The position numbers and the translations under genes were made by a program. The notes below the pieces were generated by a model. It worked only from the letters and a program-made list of their open reading frames with translations. It did not search any database and had not been told where the DNA came from. Below, in pieces: positions 15,785 through 25,274 of a stretch of 32,823 nt of DNA. Positions within the stretch are counted from its first letter, which is position 1. Each line of letters begins with the position of its first letter. The stretch comes from an uncultured Dehalococcoidia bacterium (lineage in GTDB: Bacteria; Chloroflexota; Dehalococcoidia; GIF9; UBA5629), in assembly GCA_903844685.1 (NCBI GenBank), contig CAIMUM010000127.1:1-32823 (forward strand), in the 5' to 3' direction.

Positions 15785-15813
15785 TTGACATGGATGAGAA
15801 TTATTGCTATATT
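15785..15813 (+). promoter_or_regulatory. sigma-70 promoter for rpoBC
   Basis: TTGACA (15785-15790) is followed after exactly 17 bp by TATATT (15808-15813). The -35 is perfect and the -10 matches at 5 of 6 positions. The predicted start near 15820 gives a leader of about 130 nt before the rpoB ATG. This is the main signal in the 279-nt gap between holB and rpoB. A second TTGACA at 15684-15689 has no -10 at usable spacing. Confidence 0.8.
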
Positions 15814-15952
15814 ATAAATTTGCTATTATGTCATTCCGACCTATGACTCTGACATTTGGTTTCACTGCATAGATTTTTCCGATATGTCACTCTATTATTA
15901 ATTTGGCCAGCCAATTCGTAACCGATCTGAAATTAACAGGACAGGAGAAAAT

Positions 15953-18900
15953 ATGTCTATTTCTGTAACCACGGAAAATTATAACTTGCCTGTTGTTAAA
16001 ACTAAAAACTACGCACGCTTGCCCCAGGTGCTGGAGATACCCAACCTGATCCAGGTGCAGCTCGATTCTTTCAGGTGGTTTATGGAGGAGGGAGTCAGGG
16101 ACCTGTTGCAGGAGGTTTCCCCAATCAAGGACTTTACCGGGCAAAAGATGGAACTGTCCTTCGCCGGGTATGAGTTCCGTCCTCCTGCAGACGACGTTGC
16201 TCAGTGTCGCCAGAGGGACAGGAGCTATCAGTCCAACCTGTACGTCCGTGCCAGCCTGCTGATAAAAGAGACCGGTGAAATTAAGGAGCAGGAAGTATTT
16301 TTAGGTGAGATCCCGTTGATGACTGAAAATGGCACATTTATCATCAGCGGCGCGGAAAGGGTAGTGGTCAACCAGTTGATTCGTTCGCCGGGTGTGTATT
16401 TTACGCTGACCACCGAAGACAGCGGACGCAGGTTATGCAATGCCAAGTTGATACCGGAACACGGCGCCTGGCTCGAGTTTGAAACATCCAATAAGGGTGT
16501 AATCTGGGCCAAGATTGACGGCAGGCGCAAGATCGCTGTGACCACGCTTTTACGCGCTATCAGCGCTGAAGGGGAACCGGAAGACGCTTTGCAATGCAAT
16601 TCCGATGATGATTTAACCGCCCTTTTCCAGGCTGATGACAATAATAGTGAGCATCAATATATACGGTCAACCCTGGAAAAGGAACCTGAAACCATCAGGA
16701 CCAAAAAAGAATCGCTGATCGATATTTATAAGAAGTTACGGCCGGGCGAACCGCCTAACGAGGAAAGCGCTAAAGGCCTGATCATCAATATGTTTTTTAA
16801 CCCCAGGCGTTACGACCTTGGCAGGATAGGCCGCTTCAAGCTGAACAAGCGGCTTGAGTACGAGGAGCAGGGATACCACGTAACGTCGCGCGCGCTGAAA
16901 CCGCGCGATCTTGTTGAAATCATCCGCAAGATTATCCAGATAAACAATGAAGCAGTATTGCCTGATGATATCGACCATCTTGGCAACCGCAGGGTTAGGA
17001 CAACCGGACATCTTATTCAGAATCAGTTCAGGGTAGGATTGATCCGGCTGGAGCGGACGATCAAAGAGCGGATGAGCTTTCAGAACGATGATCCAACGCC
17101 CACCAATCTCATCAATAACCGCCCCATAATTGCGGCGATGCGCGAGTTTTTCGGCGGGTCGCAGCTGTCCCAATTTATGGACCAGACGAACCCGCTGGCT
17201 GAGCTGACACACAAACGCAGGCTTTCGGCGATGGGGCCGGGCGGCCTTTCCCGTGAGCGCGCCGGATTTGAAGTGCGTGATGTCCATCATTCCCATTACG
17301 GTAAGATATGTCCCATCGAAACCCCGGAAGGCCCCAATATCGGCCTGATCGGCTCCCTGGCTACGTATGCCAGGATTGATGATCTTGGTTTTATCGAAAC
17401 ACCTTACCGCAAGGTTTACCGTGAAATCAGCAATAAGTCTGTAAAATTGGCAGGCAGGACTCTCAGGCAGAACGTGCTGGACAGCAAAAAAAAGCTGGTA
17501 GCACCCGCCGATTCGCTTGTAGACGAGGCTGTTGCTAGGAAGATCTCTGCTTTAGCAGAATGTAGTATCAAGATTGTCCCGTACGTATCGGGTGAAATCG
17601 AGTACTTTACTGCCGACAAGGAAACCAATAAATGTATTGCCCAGGCCAATGCGCCACTTAACGCCCGTGATGAATTTCAGGAAGAGCGGGTCGGCGCTAT
17701 CCGCACCGGCAAGTACGTAACAGAGCCGCCCGAGAAAATCGACTACATGGATGTTTCACCCAAGCAAGTTTTCAGCGTTACAACCGCGTTGATACCTTTC
17801 CTTGAGCATGATGATGCCAACCGGGCGCTGATGGGCTCAAATATGCAGAGGCAGGGAGTTCCGCTGGTCAGGCCTGAAGCTCCGTTGATAGGGACAGGTA
17901 TGGAGAGAGAAGTAGCGAAATACAGCGGGCAGGTTGTTTACGCCGCGGAAGACGGTGAAGTGACCGAAGTGGACAGTCAGCGGGTAGTTATCAAGAGCGA
18001 TGGCAGGAAACATGAATATCCCCTGACCAAGTTCTACCGCACCAACCAGGGTACGTGTATTAATCAGCGTCCCGTAGTATCACATGGAGACAAGGTCAAA
18101 CAGGGCGATGTGCTAGCGGATGGCGCAGCCACACAGAATGGTGAACTTGCCCTGGGTCAGAATGTACTTTGTGCTTTTATGACATGGAGGGGTTACAACT
18201 TCGAGGATGCCATAATCATCAGCGAACGCCTGGTCAAACAGGACAAATTCACCTCCATCCATATTGAAAGGTATGAAACTGACGCGCGTGAAACCAAGCT
18301 TGGCAAAGAGGAAATCACCAGGGATATCCCCAACGTGGGTGAGGAAAACCTGAGGGACCTGGATGAGAAGGGAGTTATCAGGGTTGGCGCCGAGGTGCAT
18401 CCCCAGGATATCCTGGTAGGAAAAATCACACCCAAGGGCGAGACGGAGTTGACGGCCGAGGAGAAACTGCTGCGCGCTATTTTCGGCGAAAAGGCCAGGG
18501 AGGTAAAAGATACCTCGCTGACGGTTCCTCACGGTGAGGGCGGCAAGGTGATTGCCGTTAAAGAATTCATAGCCGAAAGAGGTGACGATCTGCCGGCCAA
18601 CGTGCTCCGGTTGGTCAGGGTGTGGATAGCGCAACGCCGTAAAATTTCCGTCGGCGATAAAATGGCGGGACGCCATGGTAATAAGGGTGTTATCTCGATT
18701 ATTTTGCCTGAGGAAGATATGCCTTTCCTGCCGGACGGTAGGCCCGTAGATATAGTGCTCAATCCCATCGGCGTGCCATCGCGCATGAATATTGGCCAGA
18801 TACTTGAAACACACCTCGGGTTGGCGGCTGATATTTTCGGCGAGAAAGTTATCAATCCCATCTTTGACGGCGCGGATACGGTTGCCGTTGAGGATGCCCT

Positions 18901-19675
18901 GGGTAAGGCCTGGATCGTACTGAAAGCCAAGCAGGAGGGTGTCATCAACCAGGACAGGTTGGACAGCGGGGGCCTGGCGAAGGTAAAGGAATGGCTTCGC
19001 GAGCATGTTATCAATGCGGAGAAAGTATTCGATGAGAGCGGCAAATACCGTGGCGAAGCGCGCAGGGCCAGCCTTATACTGTGGCTGGAGAAAGAAAAAG
19101 CCATTGGTATGCAGGCTGTCGACCGCAATATAAGCAACGAGGACCTCGATGCAATAGTTGAGAAGGTTTACCTTGAGAAAAAGGTTGTTCCACCGGTATT
19201 CGGCAAGATACAGTTGCGCGACGGCAGGACCGGCGAGCTTTTCGACCAGCCGGTTACCGTCGGTGTCATCTATATGATGAAGCTCATCCACCTTGTTGAC
19301 GATAAGGTACACGCCAGGTCGACAGGGCCTTATTCTTTAATTACACAACAGCCGCTGGGTGGTAAGGCACAGTTCGGCGGTCAGCGTTTCGGTGAGATGG
19401 AAGTTTGGGCGCTTGAGGCTTACGGCGCCAGCCACACGCTGCAGGAACTGCTTACGGTCAAGTCGGACGATGTCCAGGGCAGGGCCAAGGCCTATGAGGC
19501 GCTGGTAAAAGGCGAAGATGTGCTGCAGTCGGGCGTACCTGAATCGTTCAAGGTGCTCTTCATGGAGTTGCGCAGCCTCGGATTGGCCGTGGAGCTTCTC
19601 AATGAAGAGGATCAGAGCATAAACCTGTTTGAAGATAAAAGGAAAACGGGTGGCATACCCAAAGCTTTAAGATAG
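15953..19675 (+). CDS. rpoB: DNA-directed RNA polymerase subunit beta
   Basis: 1240 residues. Beta subunit of RNA polymerase, forming with beta-prime the catalytic cleft. AGGAG lies 5 nt before the ATG. The rifampicin region (about 399-427) carries the sensitive-type residues at the main resistance sites: Asp in F-M-D-Q, His in T-H-K-R-R and Ser in R-R-L-S-A. Other blocks: [33 protein letters not shown] and the C-terminal [23 protein letters not shown] switch region. The gene has its own promoter and is not preceded by rplJ or rplL, unlike the arrangement in many bacteria. It is followed by rpoC after 10 nt. Confidence 0.99.
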   Translation: MSISVTTENYNLPVVKTKNYARLPQVLEIPNLIQVQLDSFRWFMEEGVRDLLQEVSPIKDFTGQKMELSFAGYEFRPPADDVAQCRQRDRSYQSNLYVRASLLIKETGEIKEQEVFLGEIPLMTENGTFIISGAERVVVNQLIRSPGVYFTLTTEDSGRRLCNAKLIPEHGAWLEFETSNKGVIWAKIDGRRKIAVTTLLRAISAEGEPEDALQCNSDDDLTALFQADDNNSEHQYIRSTLEKEPETIRTKKESLIDIYKKLRPGEPPNEESAKGLIINMFFNPRRYDLGRIGRFKLNKRLEYEEQGYHVTSRALKPRDLVEIIRKIIQINNEAVLPDDIDHLGNRRVRTTGHLIQNQFRVGLIRLERTIKERMSFQNDDPTPTNLINNRPIIAAMREFFGGSQLSQFMDQTNPLAELTHKRRLSAMGPGGLSRERAGFEVRDVHHSHYGKICPIETPEGPNIGLIGSLATYARIDDLGFIETPYRKVYREISNKSVKLAGRTLRQNVLDSKKKLVAPADSLVDEAVARKISALAECSIKIVPYVSGEIEYFTADKETNKCIAQANAPLNARDEFQEERVGAIRTGKYVTEPPEKIDYMDVSPKQVFSVTTALIPFLEHDDANRALMGSNMQRQGVPLVRPEAPLIGTGMEREVAKYSGQVVYAAEDGEVTEVDSQRVVIKSDGRKHEYPLTKFYRTNQGTCINQRPVVSHGDKVKQGDVLADGAATQNGELALGQNVLCAFMTWRGYNFEDAIIISERLVKQDKFTSIHIERYETDARETKLGKEEITRDIPNVGEENLRDLDEKGVIRVGAEVHPQDILVGKITPKGETELTAEEKLLRAIFGEKAREVKDTSLTVPHGEGGKVIAVKEFIAERGDDLPANVLRLVRVWIAQRRKISVGDKMAGRHGNKGVISIILPEEDMPFLPDGRPVDIVLNPIGVPSRMNIGQILETHLGLAADIFGEKVINPIFDGADTVAVEDALGKAWIVLKAKQEGVINQDRLDSGGLAKVKEWLREHVINAEKVFDESGKYRGEARRASLILWLEKEKAIGMQAVDRNISNEDLDAIVEKVYLEKKVVPPVFGKIQLRDGRTGELFDQPVTVGVIYMMKLIHLVDDKVHARSTGPYSLITQQPLGGKAQFGGQRFGEMEVWALEAYGASHTLQELLTVKSDDVQGRAKAYEALVKGEDVLQSGVPESFKVLFMELRSLGLAVELLNEEDQSINLFEDKRKTGGIPKALR

Positions 19676-19685
19676 GGGATAAAAA

Positions 19686-22600
19686 GTGTTCGAAATAAAT
19701 GATTTTAACGCTATCCGCATCACCCTGGCTTCACCGACTCAGATCGAAGAATGGTCCTACGGCGAGGTTACCGAGCCGGAAACTATTAACTACAGGACGC
19801 TGAAGCCGGAGAAGGACGGCCTTTTTTGTGAGCGGATCTTCGGCCCGGTAAAGAATTACGAATGTTATTGCGGCAAGTACAAGAAAATCCGCTACAAAGG
19901 TATCACCTGTGAAAGGTGCGGCGTTACGGTCGAGCATTCCAAGGTCAGGCGTGAGAGGATGGGACATATCACGTTGGCTGCCCCGGTAGCGCATATCTGG
20001 TTTGCCCGGGGTGTACCCAGCCGGCTGGCCCTTCTGCTCGATATTTCCCCGCGCAACCTTGAGCGCGTGCTTTATTTTGCCCAGTATGTGATAACCTCCG
20101 TCAATGCCGATGCCTGCAAACAGAAGCTGGATGACTATTCCTCACGCAAGAAGCAGGAGTTGCTAACTGCCCTGGCCGAACTGGAAGCAGAAGCAGAGAA
20201 GAGGGATTCAAACCCCGAAAAACTGGCTGAAAGGAAGCTCGAAATTGAGGATAAATTAGGCGATCTGGATAACGATGCCAGGATCGATAATTCCGAGATA
20301 AATAAACTGCATTTGCAGGTGCTGAGTGAAAGCGAGTACCAGCAGCACCGTGAGAGGTACGGTGACGCCTTTGAGGTGGGTATGGGCGCTGAGGCCATAC
20401 TCAATATACTGAAGGCAATGAACCTGGAAGACCTGCGCCAGAAATTAGTCAAGGAAATTCGTGGGAGCGAGGGGCAAAAGCACAAGAAATTGAGCAAGCG
20501 TCTTCGCATAGTCGAGGCTTTTTGGCGGAGCAGCAATAAACCGGAATGGATGGTGTTCACCGTATTGCCGGTGCTGCCCCCGGAACTCCGTCCCATCGTT
20601 CAGCTTGACGGAGGCAGGTTTGCCACGAGCGACCTTAACGACCTGTACCGGAGGGTCATCAACCGCAACAACCGGTTGAAGAAATTGATGGAACTGGGTG
20701 CGCCTGAGATCATAGTCCGGAATGAGAAGCGGATGTTGCAGGAGGCGGTGGATGCCCTCATCGACAATGGCAGGAGGGGCCGGCTGCCCAGCGCTGCCAG
20801 CACGCACAAGCTTAAATCGCTATCAGACATGCTGCGCGGCAAGCAGGGGCGGTTCCGCCAGAACCTGCTGGGAAAGCGCGTTGATTACAGCGGACGCTCG
20901 GTGATCGTCGTCGGTCCTGAATTGAAATTGCACCAGTGCGGGTTGCCCAAGCATATGGCGCTTGAGCTTTTCAAGCCTTTTGTCATGCGCAGGCTCATTG
21001 AGCAGGGCTTCGCCCACAACATTAAAAGCGCCCGCCGGCAGGTTGAACGCGCGCGGCCGGAAGTTTGGGACATACTCTCTGAAGTTATCAAGGAGCGCCC
21101 GGTTATGCTGAACCGCGCCCCGACTCTTCACAGGTTGAGCATCCAGGCCTTTGAGCCGACGCTGATCGAGGGTAGTGCCATCCAGTTGCATCCCCTGGTA
21201 TGTTCCGCCTTCAATGCCGACTTTGATGGCGACCAGATGGCGGTACATGTACCGCTTTCAAGGTCTGCGGTGCGCGAGGCGCGTGACCAGATGCTGAGCA
21301 TACATAACATGCTGCTGCCGAGTTCCGGCGAACCTGTTATGACACCCACGCTGGATATGGTTCTTGGCTGTTATTACCTGACCAATATGAAAACACACCC
21401 CGGCGAGAGGCTCAAGGAGTTTGGAAGCCCCGGAGAGGCCGTGCTTGCTTATGAGATGTTCAATATAACCGGCGAAAGCCGGTATCCGGACTTGCACGAA
21501 GAGATACTGGTAAGAATAAGGGGTAGTGAAGAAAAACCGGATTCCGTAGAAAATGAAGCGCCGAGTGAAATCCCTGAATCCGTTACCAAATATGAGGAAA
21601 TGAGGATGGTGGGGAAGGATAGCAGCAATATCAAGACAAGCGTCGGCCGCATCATTTTCAACCAGATGCTGCCAGCGGATCTGCGGCAGCATGATCCCTA
21701 CAAGGGTTTCTGTAATTTTGCTACCAGCAAAGGTGACTTGCGCCGGTTGGTATCGGAATGCTTTCGATGGTGTGGCAGCGAAAAGACAGTAAGCATGCTG
21801 GATGAATTAAAAAGTATTGGTTTCGAATATACAACTAAATCGGGGACCAGTATATCAGCCCGTGATATTGAGGTACCCAAAATCAAGCCGAGACTTATGA
21901 GCAGGGGCGATGAAGATATCGCTATCCTGCAGAGTCAGTTCAACAAGGGTTTGATAACTGATGAAGAGTTTGAAAGCCAGGCCATAGATGTATGGACGCG
22001 CACTACAAACCAGATTGAAGACGAGATTAAGAAATCGCTTGACAGGTATGGTGGCGTGTACATGATGTCGCAGTCAGGCGCCAAGGGTAATATCTCCCAG
22101 ATAAGGCAGATGGCCGGTATACGCGGCCTGATGACTGACCCTTCCGGGCGCATTATACCGTTCCCCATCAAGGCCAGTTTCCGTGAAGGCCTTTCGGTGA
22201 TGGAATATTTCATGTCCACCCACGGAGCACGCAAGGGGCTTGCGGATACCGCTCTAAGGACGTCCGATGCCGGTTACCTTACCCGCCGCCTCATAGATGT
22301 GGCGCAGGATTTGATTATCCTTGAAGAAGACTGCGGTTATTCAGGAGATGGGCTGCAATTTTCCAACGTGTACAGCGAAAAGGAAAAGGGACTGTTACCA
22401 TCGTTTGAGGAGCGTATCAAAGGACGCCTGGCCGCCAGGGATATCGTTGACTCAAAGACCGGGGAGATCATAGTAAGCAAGAATGAGATGATCGGCGAGG
22501 AAAAGATTGAGCAGATTGCGCGGGCGGAAATAAAAGAAGTGAGCGTCAGGTCGCCGCTGATGTGCAATTCCAAGCGTGGCGTCTGCCGGAATTGCTACGG

Positions 22601-23786
22601 GCGCGATCTTTCATCGACAGCGCTGGTCAAGATAGGGACAGCCGTAGGTATTATCGCTGCCCAGAGTATCGGCGAACCAGGCACACAGCTTACACTACGC
22701 ACCTTTCATACCGGCGGCGTAGCGGGAGGTAGGGATATCACTACCGGTCTGCCGCGCGTTGAGGAGCTTTTCGAGGCTCGGGTCCCCAAGGGCAAGGCCG
22801 TGCTTACCGAGATAGACGGGACCGTGAACTTGAACGAGGTAGTTGAGGAGGACGTCCTCAAACGCCGCGAGATAATCATCACCCATATTGAAGCATACCC
22901 TATTGAATATGAGATCCCTGCCGGCTATAAAATACTGGTAGAAGGCAATGCGCGTGTTAGGGGAGGCGAAGTAATGGCCGAGCCTGACACCGCCCTGGTT
23001 AAATCCGGGGATGATGGGCTCAAGCCCCTGGTTGCGCGCGTTGACGGGCTGGTCAGGGTAGAAAAAGGTAAGATAATACTGACCTACGAGGAAAAGGACG
23101 AAAGGAAGTATGACGATATACCTGTGACCAGCCATATACTGGTCAAACAGGGCGAATATGTGCGTGCCGGGGACAAGCTTATCGATGGTGTTAAGGACCC
23201 GCAGGATATATTGCATATCAATGGCCGCCAGGACGTGCTGCGTTACCTGATCAACGAGGTGCAGATGGTTTACCGATCGCAGGGTGTGAGTATCAATGAC
23301 AAGCATATCGAGACCATCGTCAAGCAGATGTTAAAGAGGGTGAGGGTCGAGTTCTCGGGTGATACCGATCTCCTGGTGGGCGACCTGGTTGACAGGCTGG
23401 ATTTCGAAAACATCAATGCCAAAATGGAAGCAGAGGGTGGTGACCAGTCTGTTGCCCGCCCTGTACTGCTGGGCATAACCCGTGCATCACTGAATACCGA
23501 TAGCTGGCTTGCGGCAGCATCGTTCCAGGAAACCACCAGGGTGCTGGCGGAAGCGGCGATCTGGGGAAAGACGGACAGGCTGCATGGACTCAAAGAGAAT
23601 GTCATTATCGGTAAGTTAATACCTTCTGCTGTCACACTGACACAGAAGCTGGGCAAGCCGGTTAACAGACTGCTCGACGACAGCGCCGAAGTTTTCACTG
23701 AACCGGTTTCCGATTTCATTAACCCGCTCACTGTTGACGATATTGAGACTGAAGAAACGGTTGAAAACCAGGTAGAACAGGAATAG
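19686..23786 (+). CDS. rpoC: DNA-directed RNA polymerase subunit beta-prime
   Basis: 1366 residues starting with GTG, preceded by an AGGGGAT box. It contains the active site N-A-D-F-D-G-D-Q (three catalytic Asp binding Mg). The N-terminal zinc ribbon is C-Y-C-G and C-E-R-C-G (about residues 58-80). A second zinc site comprises Cys in E-E-D-C-G and [11 protein letters not shown]. The bridge helix and trigger-loop region are visible around A-D-T-A-L-R-T-x-D-A-G-Y-L-T-R-R and [14 protein letters not shown] charged stretch between about residues 605 and 640 (rich in Glu, Pro and Ser) looks like a lineage-specific insertion. A strong terminator follows. Confidence 0.99.
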   Translation: MFEINDFNAIRITLASPTQIEEWSYGEVTEPETINYRTLKPEKDGLFCERIFGPVKNYECYCGKYKKIRYKGITCERCGVTVEHSKVRRERMGHITLAAPVAHIWFARGVPSRLALLLDISPRNLERVLYFAQYVITSVNADACKQKLDDYSSRKKQELLTALAELEAEAEKRDSNPEKLAERKLEIEDKLGDLDNDARIDNSEINKLHLQVLSESEYQQHRERYGDAFEVGMGAEAILNILKAMNLEDLRQKLVKEIRGSEGQKHKKLSKRLRIVEAFWRSSNKPEWMVFTVLPVLPPELRPIVQLDGGRFATSDLNDLYRRVINRNNRLKKLMELGAPEIIVRNEKRMLQEAVDALIDNGRRGRLPSAASTHKLKSLSDMLRGKQGRFRQNLLGKRVDYSGRSVIVVGPELKLHQCGLPKHMALELFKPFVMRRLIEQGFAHNIKSARRQVERARPEVWDILSEVIKERPVMLNRAPTLHRLSIQAFEPTLIEGSAIQLHPLVCSAFNADFDGDQMAVHVPLSRSAVREARDQMLSIHNMLLPSSGEPVMTPTLDMVLGCYYLTNMKTHPGERLKEFGSPGEAVLAYEMFNITGESRYPDLHEEILVRIRGSEEKPDSVENEAPSEIPESVTKYEEMRMVGKDSSNIKTSVGRIIFNQMLPADLRQHDPYKGFCNFATSKGDLRRLVSECFRWCGSEKTVSMLDELKSIGFEYTTKSGTSISARDIEVPKIKPRLMSRGDEDIAILQSQFNKGLITDEEFESQAIDVWTRTTNQIEDEIKKSLDRYGGVYMMSQSGAKGNISQIRQMAGIRGLMTDPSGRIIPFPIKASFREGLSVMEYFMSTHGARKGLADTALRTSDAGYLTRRLIDVAQDLIILEEDCGYSGDGLQFSNVYSEKEKGLLPSFEERIKGRLAARDIVDSKTGEIIVSKNEMIGEEKIEQIARAEIKEVSVRSPLMCNSKRGVCRNCYGRDLSSTALVKIGTAVGIIAAQSIGEPGTQLTLRTFHTGGVAGGRDITTGLPRVEELFEARVPKGKAVLTEIDGTVNLNEVVEEDVLKRREIIITHIEAYPIEYEIPAGYKILVEGNARVRGGEVMAEPDTALVKSGDDGLKPLVARVDGLVRVEKGKIILTYEEKDERKYDDIPVTSHILVKQGEYVRAGDKLIDGVKDPQDILHINGRQDVLRYLINEVQMVYRSQGVSINDKHIETIVKQMLKRVRVEFSGDTDLLVGDLVDRLDFENINAKMEAEGGDQSVARPVLLGITRASLNTDSWLAAASFQETTRVLAEAAIWGKTDRLHGLKENVIIGKLIPSAVTLTQKLGKPVNRLLDDSAEVFTEPVSDFINPLTVDDIETEETVENQVEQE

Positions 23787-23805
23787 CCGTCCCTGAAATC
23801 GATTA

Positions 23806-23840
23806 AAAGGTCCCCGCAGAATGCGGGGACCTTTCGTTTT
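23806..23840 (+). terminator. intrinsic terminator of rpoBC
   Basis: AAAGGTCCCCGC (23806-23817) pairs perfectly with GCGGGGACCTTT (23823-23834) over 12 bp with a 5-nt AGAAT loop (A-T closing gives a GAA triloop). CGTTTT follows (23835-23840). It lies 20 nt after the rpoC stop, in the correct orientation. Confidence 0.93.
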
Positions 23841-23875
23841 GGGGGTGCTGACGCATCTGTGTTTTCAAAACCGTG

Positions 23876-23884
23876 TGCTATAAT
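23876..23884 (+). promoter_or_regulatory. extended -10 promoter for ruvB
   Basis: TGC directly precedes a perfect TATAAT (23879-23884), an extended -10 element. No convincing -35 is present 16-18 bp upstream. The predicted start is about 23891, only some 23 nt before the ruvB ATG, and it lies downstream of the rpoC terminator, so ruvB probably needs it. Confidence 0.6.
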
Positions 23885-23913
23885 GCTATCAAAATTTAGT
23901 TACCTATCTAAGT

Positions 23914-24948
23914 ATGCAGGAAGCTGAATCTACGCGTGTAGTATCCGGCAAGCCCGGACCGGAAGACGGTTCGCTGGACGCCAACCTGAGGCCCAGGCGG
24001 CTGGGTGACTTTATCGGGCAGCAGAAGGTCAAAGATAACTTAGATATCGGCATCCGGGCTGCGCAGAAGCGTGGCGAGGCGATTGACCACATACTGCTTT
24101 ACGGCCCGCCGGGGTTGGGTAAAACTACACTGGCATTCATTATTGCCGGCGAAATGGGCGTTAATATCAAAGTCAGTTCCGGCCCTGCCATTGAGCGTCC
24201 GGGAGACCTGGCCGCCATCCTGACGAACCTGCAAAAGGGAGACGTCCTTTTCATAGATGAAGTCCACCGCCTGAGCAGGATAGTGGAGGAGATACTCTAC
24301 CCTGCCATGGAAGACTTCGCACTTGATATTATATTAGGCAAGGGGCCAGGCGCCCGCAGCCTGCGCCTGAACCTGCCCCGATTTACGCTGATAGGCGCCA
24401 CTACCCGCTTTGCTTCCATGAGTTCTCCGCTGCGGGATAGGTTCGGCTCGGTACACCGCCTGGATTTCTACGATGCCGTCTCCATCGGCTCGATCGTAAA
24501 GCGCTCGGCCCAGATATTCAAGTTAAAGATTGATGACGAGAGCATTGATTTGATCGCCTGCCGCGCCAGGGGCACACCCCGCGTGGCCAACCGCCTTCTG
24601 AAGCGCATCAGGGACTATGCCCAGGTCAAGGCCGACGGTGCAGTAAACCGTGAAGTGACTATTGAGGCCATGGGCAAACTCGAGGTCGATGAACTCGGGC
24701 TGGATGAGATAGACAGGAAAGTGCTCAGGACGATAATACAGAAATTTGACGGGGGACCTGTTGGCCTGGATACCATTGCCGCTTCCATAAGCGAAGAAGC
24801 TGATACAATTGAAGGAGTGTATGAGCCATATTTATTGCAATTAGGATTCCTCGAGAGGACCCCCAGGGGACGTCAGGCCACCCGCTCGGCCTACAAACAT
24901 CTCGGCATAGCCTACAAGAAAGGCCCTCCGCAGGGAAGCCTGTGGTAA
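23914..24948 (+). CDS. ruvB: Holliday junction branch migration ATPase RuvB
   Basis: 344 residues. Hexameric AAA+ motor that with RuvA drives branch migration of Holliday junctions. Walker A is GPPGLGKT (64-71), Walker B L-F-I-D-E-V-H-R (about 111-118), sensor 1 G-A-T-T-R followed by S-P-L-R-D-R-F-G with the arginine finger, and a C-terminal winged helix ending R-T-P-R-G-R-x-A-T. The block [12 protein letters not shown] is typical. The ATG at 23914 has no clear ribosome-binding site. ruvA and ruvC are not in the window. The stop is followed within 12 nt by the 5S promoter. Confidence 0.98.
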   Translation: MQEAESTRVVSGKPGPEDGSLDANLRPRRLGDFIGQQKVKDNLDIGIRAAQKRGEAIDHILLYGPPGLGKTTLAFIIAGEMGVNIKVSSGPAIERPGDLAAILTNLQKGDVLFIDEVHRLSRIVEEILYPAMEDFALDIILGKGPGARSLRLNLPRFTLIGATTRFASMSSPLRDRFGSVHRLDFYDAVSIGSIVKRSAQIFKLKIDDESIDLIACRARGTPRVANRLLKRIRDYAQVKADGAVNREVTIEAMGKLEVDELGLDEIDRKVLRTIIQKFDGGPVGLDTIAASISEEADTIEGVYEPYLLQLGFLERTPRGRQATRSAYKHLGIAYKKGPPQGSLW

Positions 24949-24959
24949 AGTCATGCTAT

Positions 24960-24988
24960 TTGACAGCGCCTTTTTATTTCGGTATAGT
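24960..24988 (+). promoter_or_regulatory. dedicated sigma-70 promoter for the 5S rRNA gene
   Basis: TTGACA (24960-24965), a 17-bp spacer, then TATAGT (24983-24988): perfect -35, 5 of 6 at the -10, optimal spacing. The predicted start near 24995 is only about 9 nt before the mature 5S 5' end, so the 5S is made from its own promoter and not as part of a 16S-23S-5S transcript. Confidence 0.82.
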
Positions 24989-25003
24989 ATATTCCATTAA
25001 AAG

Positions 25004-25124
25004 TCCTCTGGTGGTCAGAGCGAGGCGGCACCACCCGTTCCCATCCCGAACACGGAAGTGAAACGCTTCAGCGCAGACGATACTGAGGGAGGAATTCCTT
25101 GGGAAAATATGCCACTGCCAGGGA
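25004..25124 (+). rRNA. rrf: 5S ribosomal RNA
   Basis: About 121 nt. The universal core CCCGTTCCCATCCCGAACAC followed by GGAAGTGAAACGC is present (25034-25067). Helix I forms between TCCTCTGGTGG at the 5' end and CACTGCCAGGGA at the 3' end, with one bulged T. Flanking AAAAG (24999-25003) and CTTTT (25125-25129) extend that helix. No 16S, 23S or tRNA gene is nearby, so this 5S gene is unlinked. Ends are set by the helix I pairing and could be off by 1-3 nt. Confidence 0.95.
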
Positions 25125-25132
25125 CTTTTTTT
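25108..25132 (+). terminator. 5S rRNA terminator formed with helix I and a T-run
   Basis: The 3' strand of 5S helix I runs straight into C then seven T (25126-25132), then A and further T-rich sequence. The extended helix (AAAAG/CTTTT added to helix I) followed by the T-run can work as an intrinsic terminator, though the paired 5' strand is about 110 nt away. No separate hairpin is visible. Confidence 0.5.
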
Positions 25133-25190
25133 ATTGCCTTTTTTCAACCGCAAATATTCATCTAATCCTTTCCCCTGAAGCTGGTACTCT

Positions 25191-25219
25191 TTGACTTGCA
25201 CTATTGTTCAACTTATAAT
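25191..25219 (+). promoter_or_regulatory. sigma-70 promoter for clpC
   Basis: TTGACT (25191-25196, 5 of 6), a 17-bp spacer, then TATAAT (25214-25219, 6 of 6). The predicted start is about 25226, giving a leader near 49 nt before the ATG at 25275. I see no CIRCE element and no CtsR-like tandem heptamer repeat in the leader, so heat control of the Firmicutes type is not evident. Confidence 0.82.
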
Positions 25220-25274
25220 TCATAGTACGTAGCATCTTTTAAGCATTAGCTAAATCCAAATTTTTGAGGTTACT

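Noticed and set aside
18113-19312. 399-codon minus-strand open frame opposite rpoB
   Set aside because: It lies wholly antisense to highly conserved rpoB sequence, has no family resemblance and no promoter or ribosome-binding site; a codon-usage shadow.
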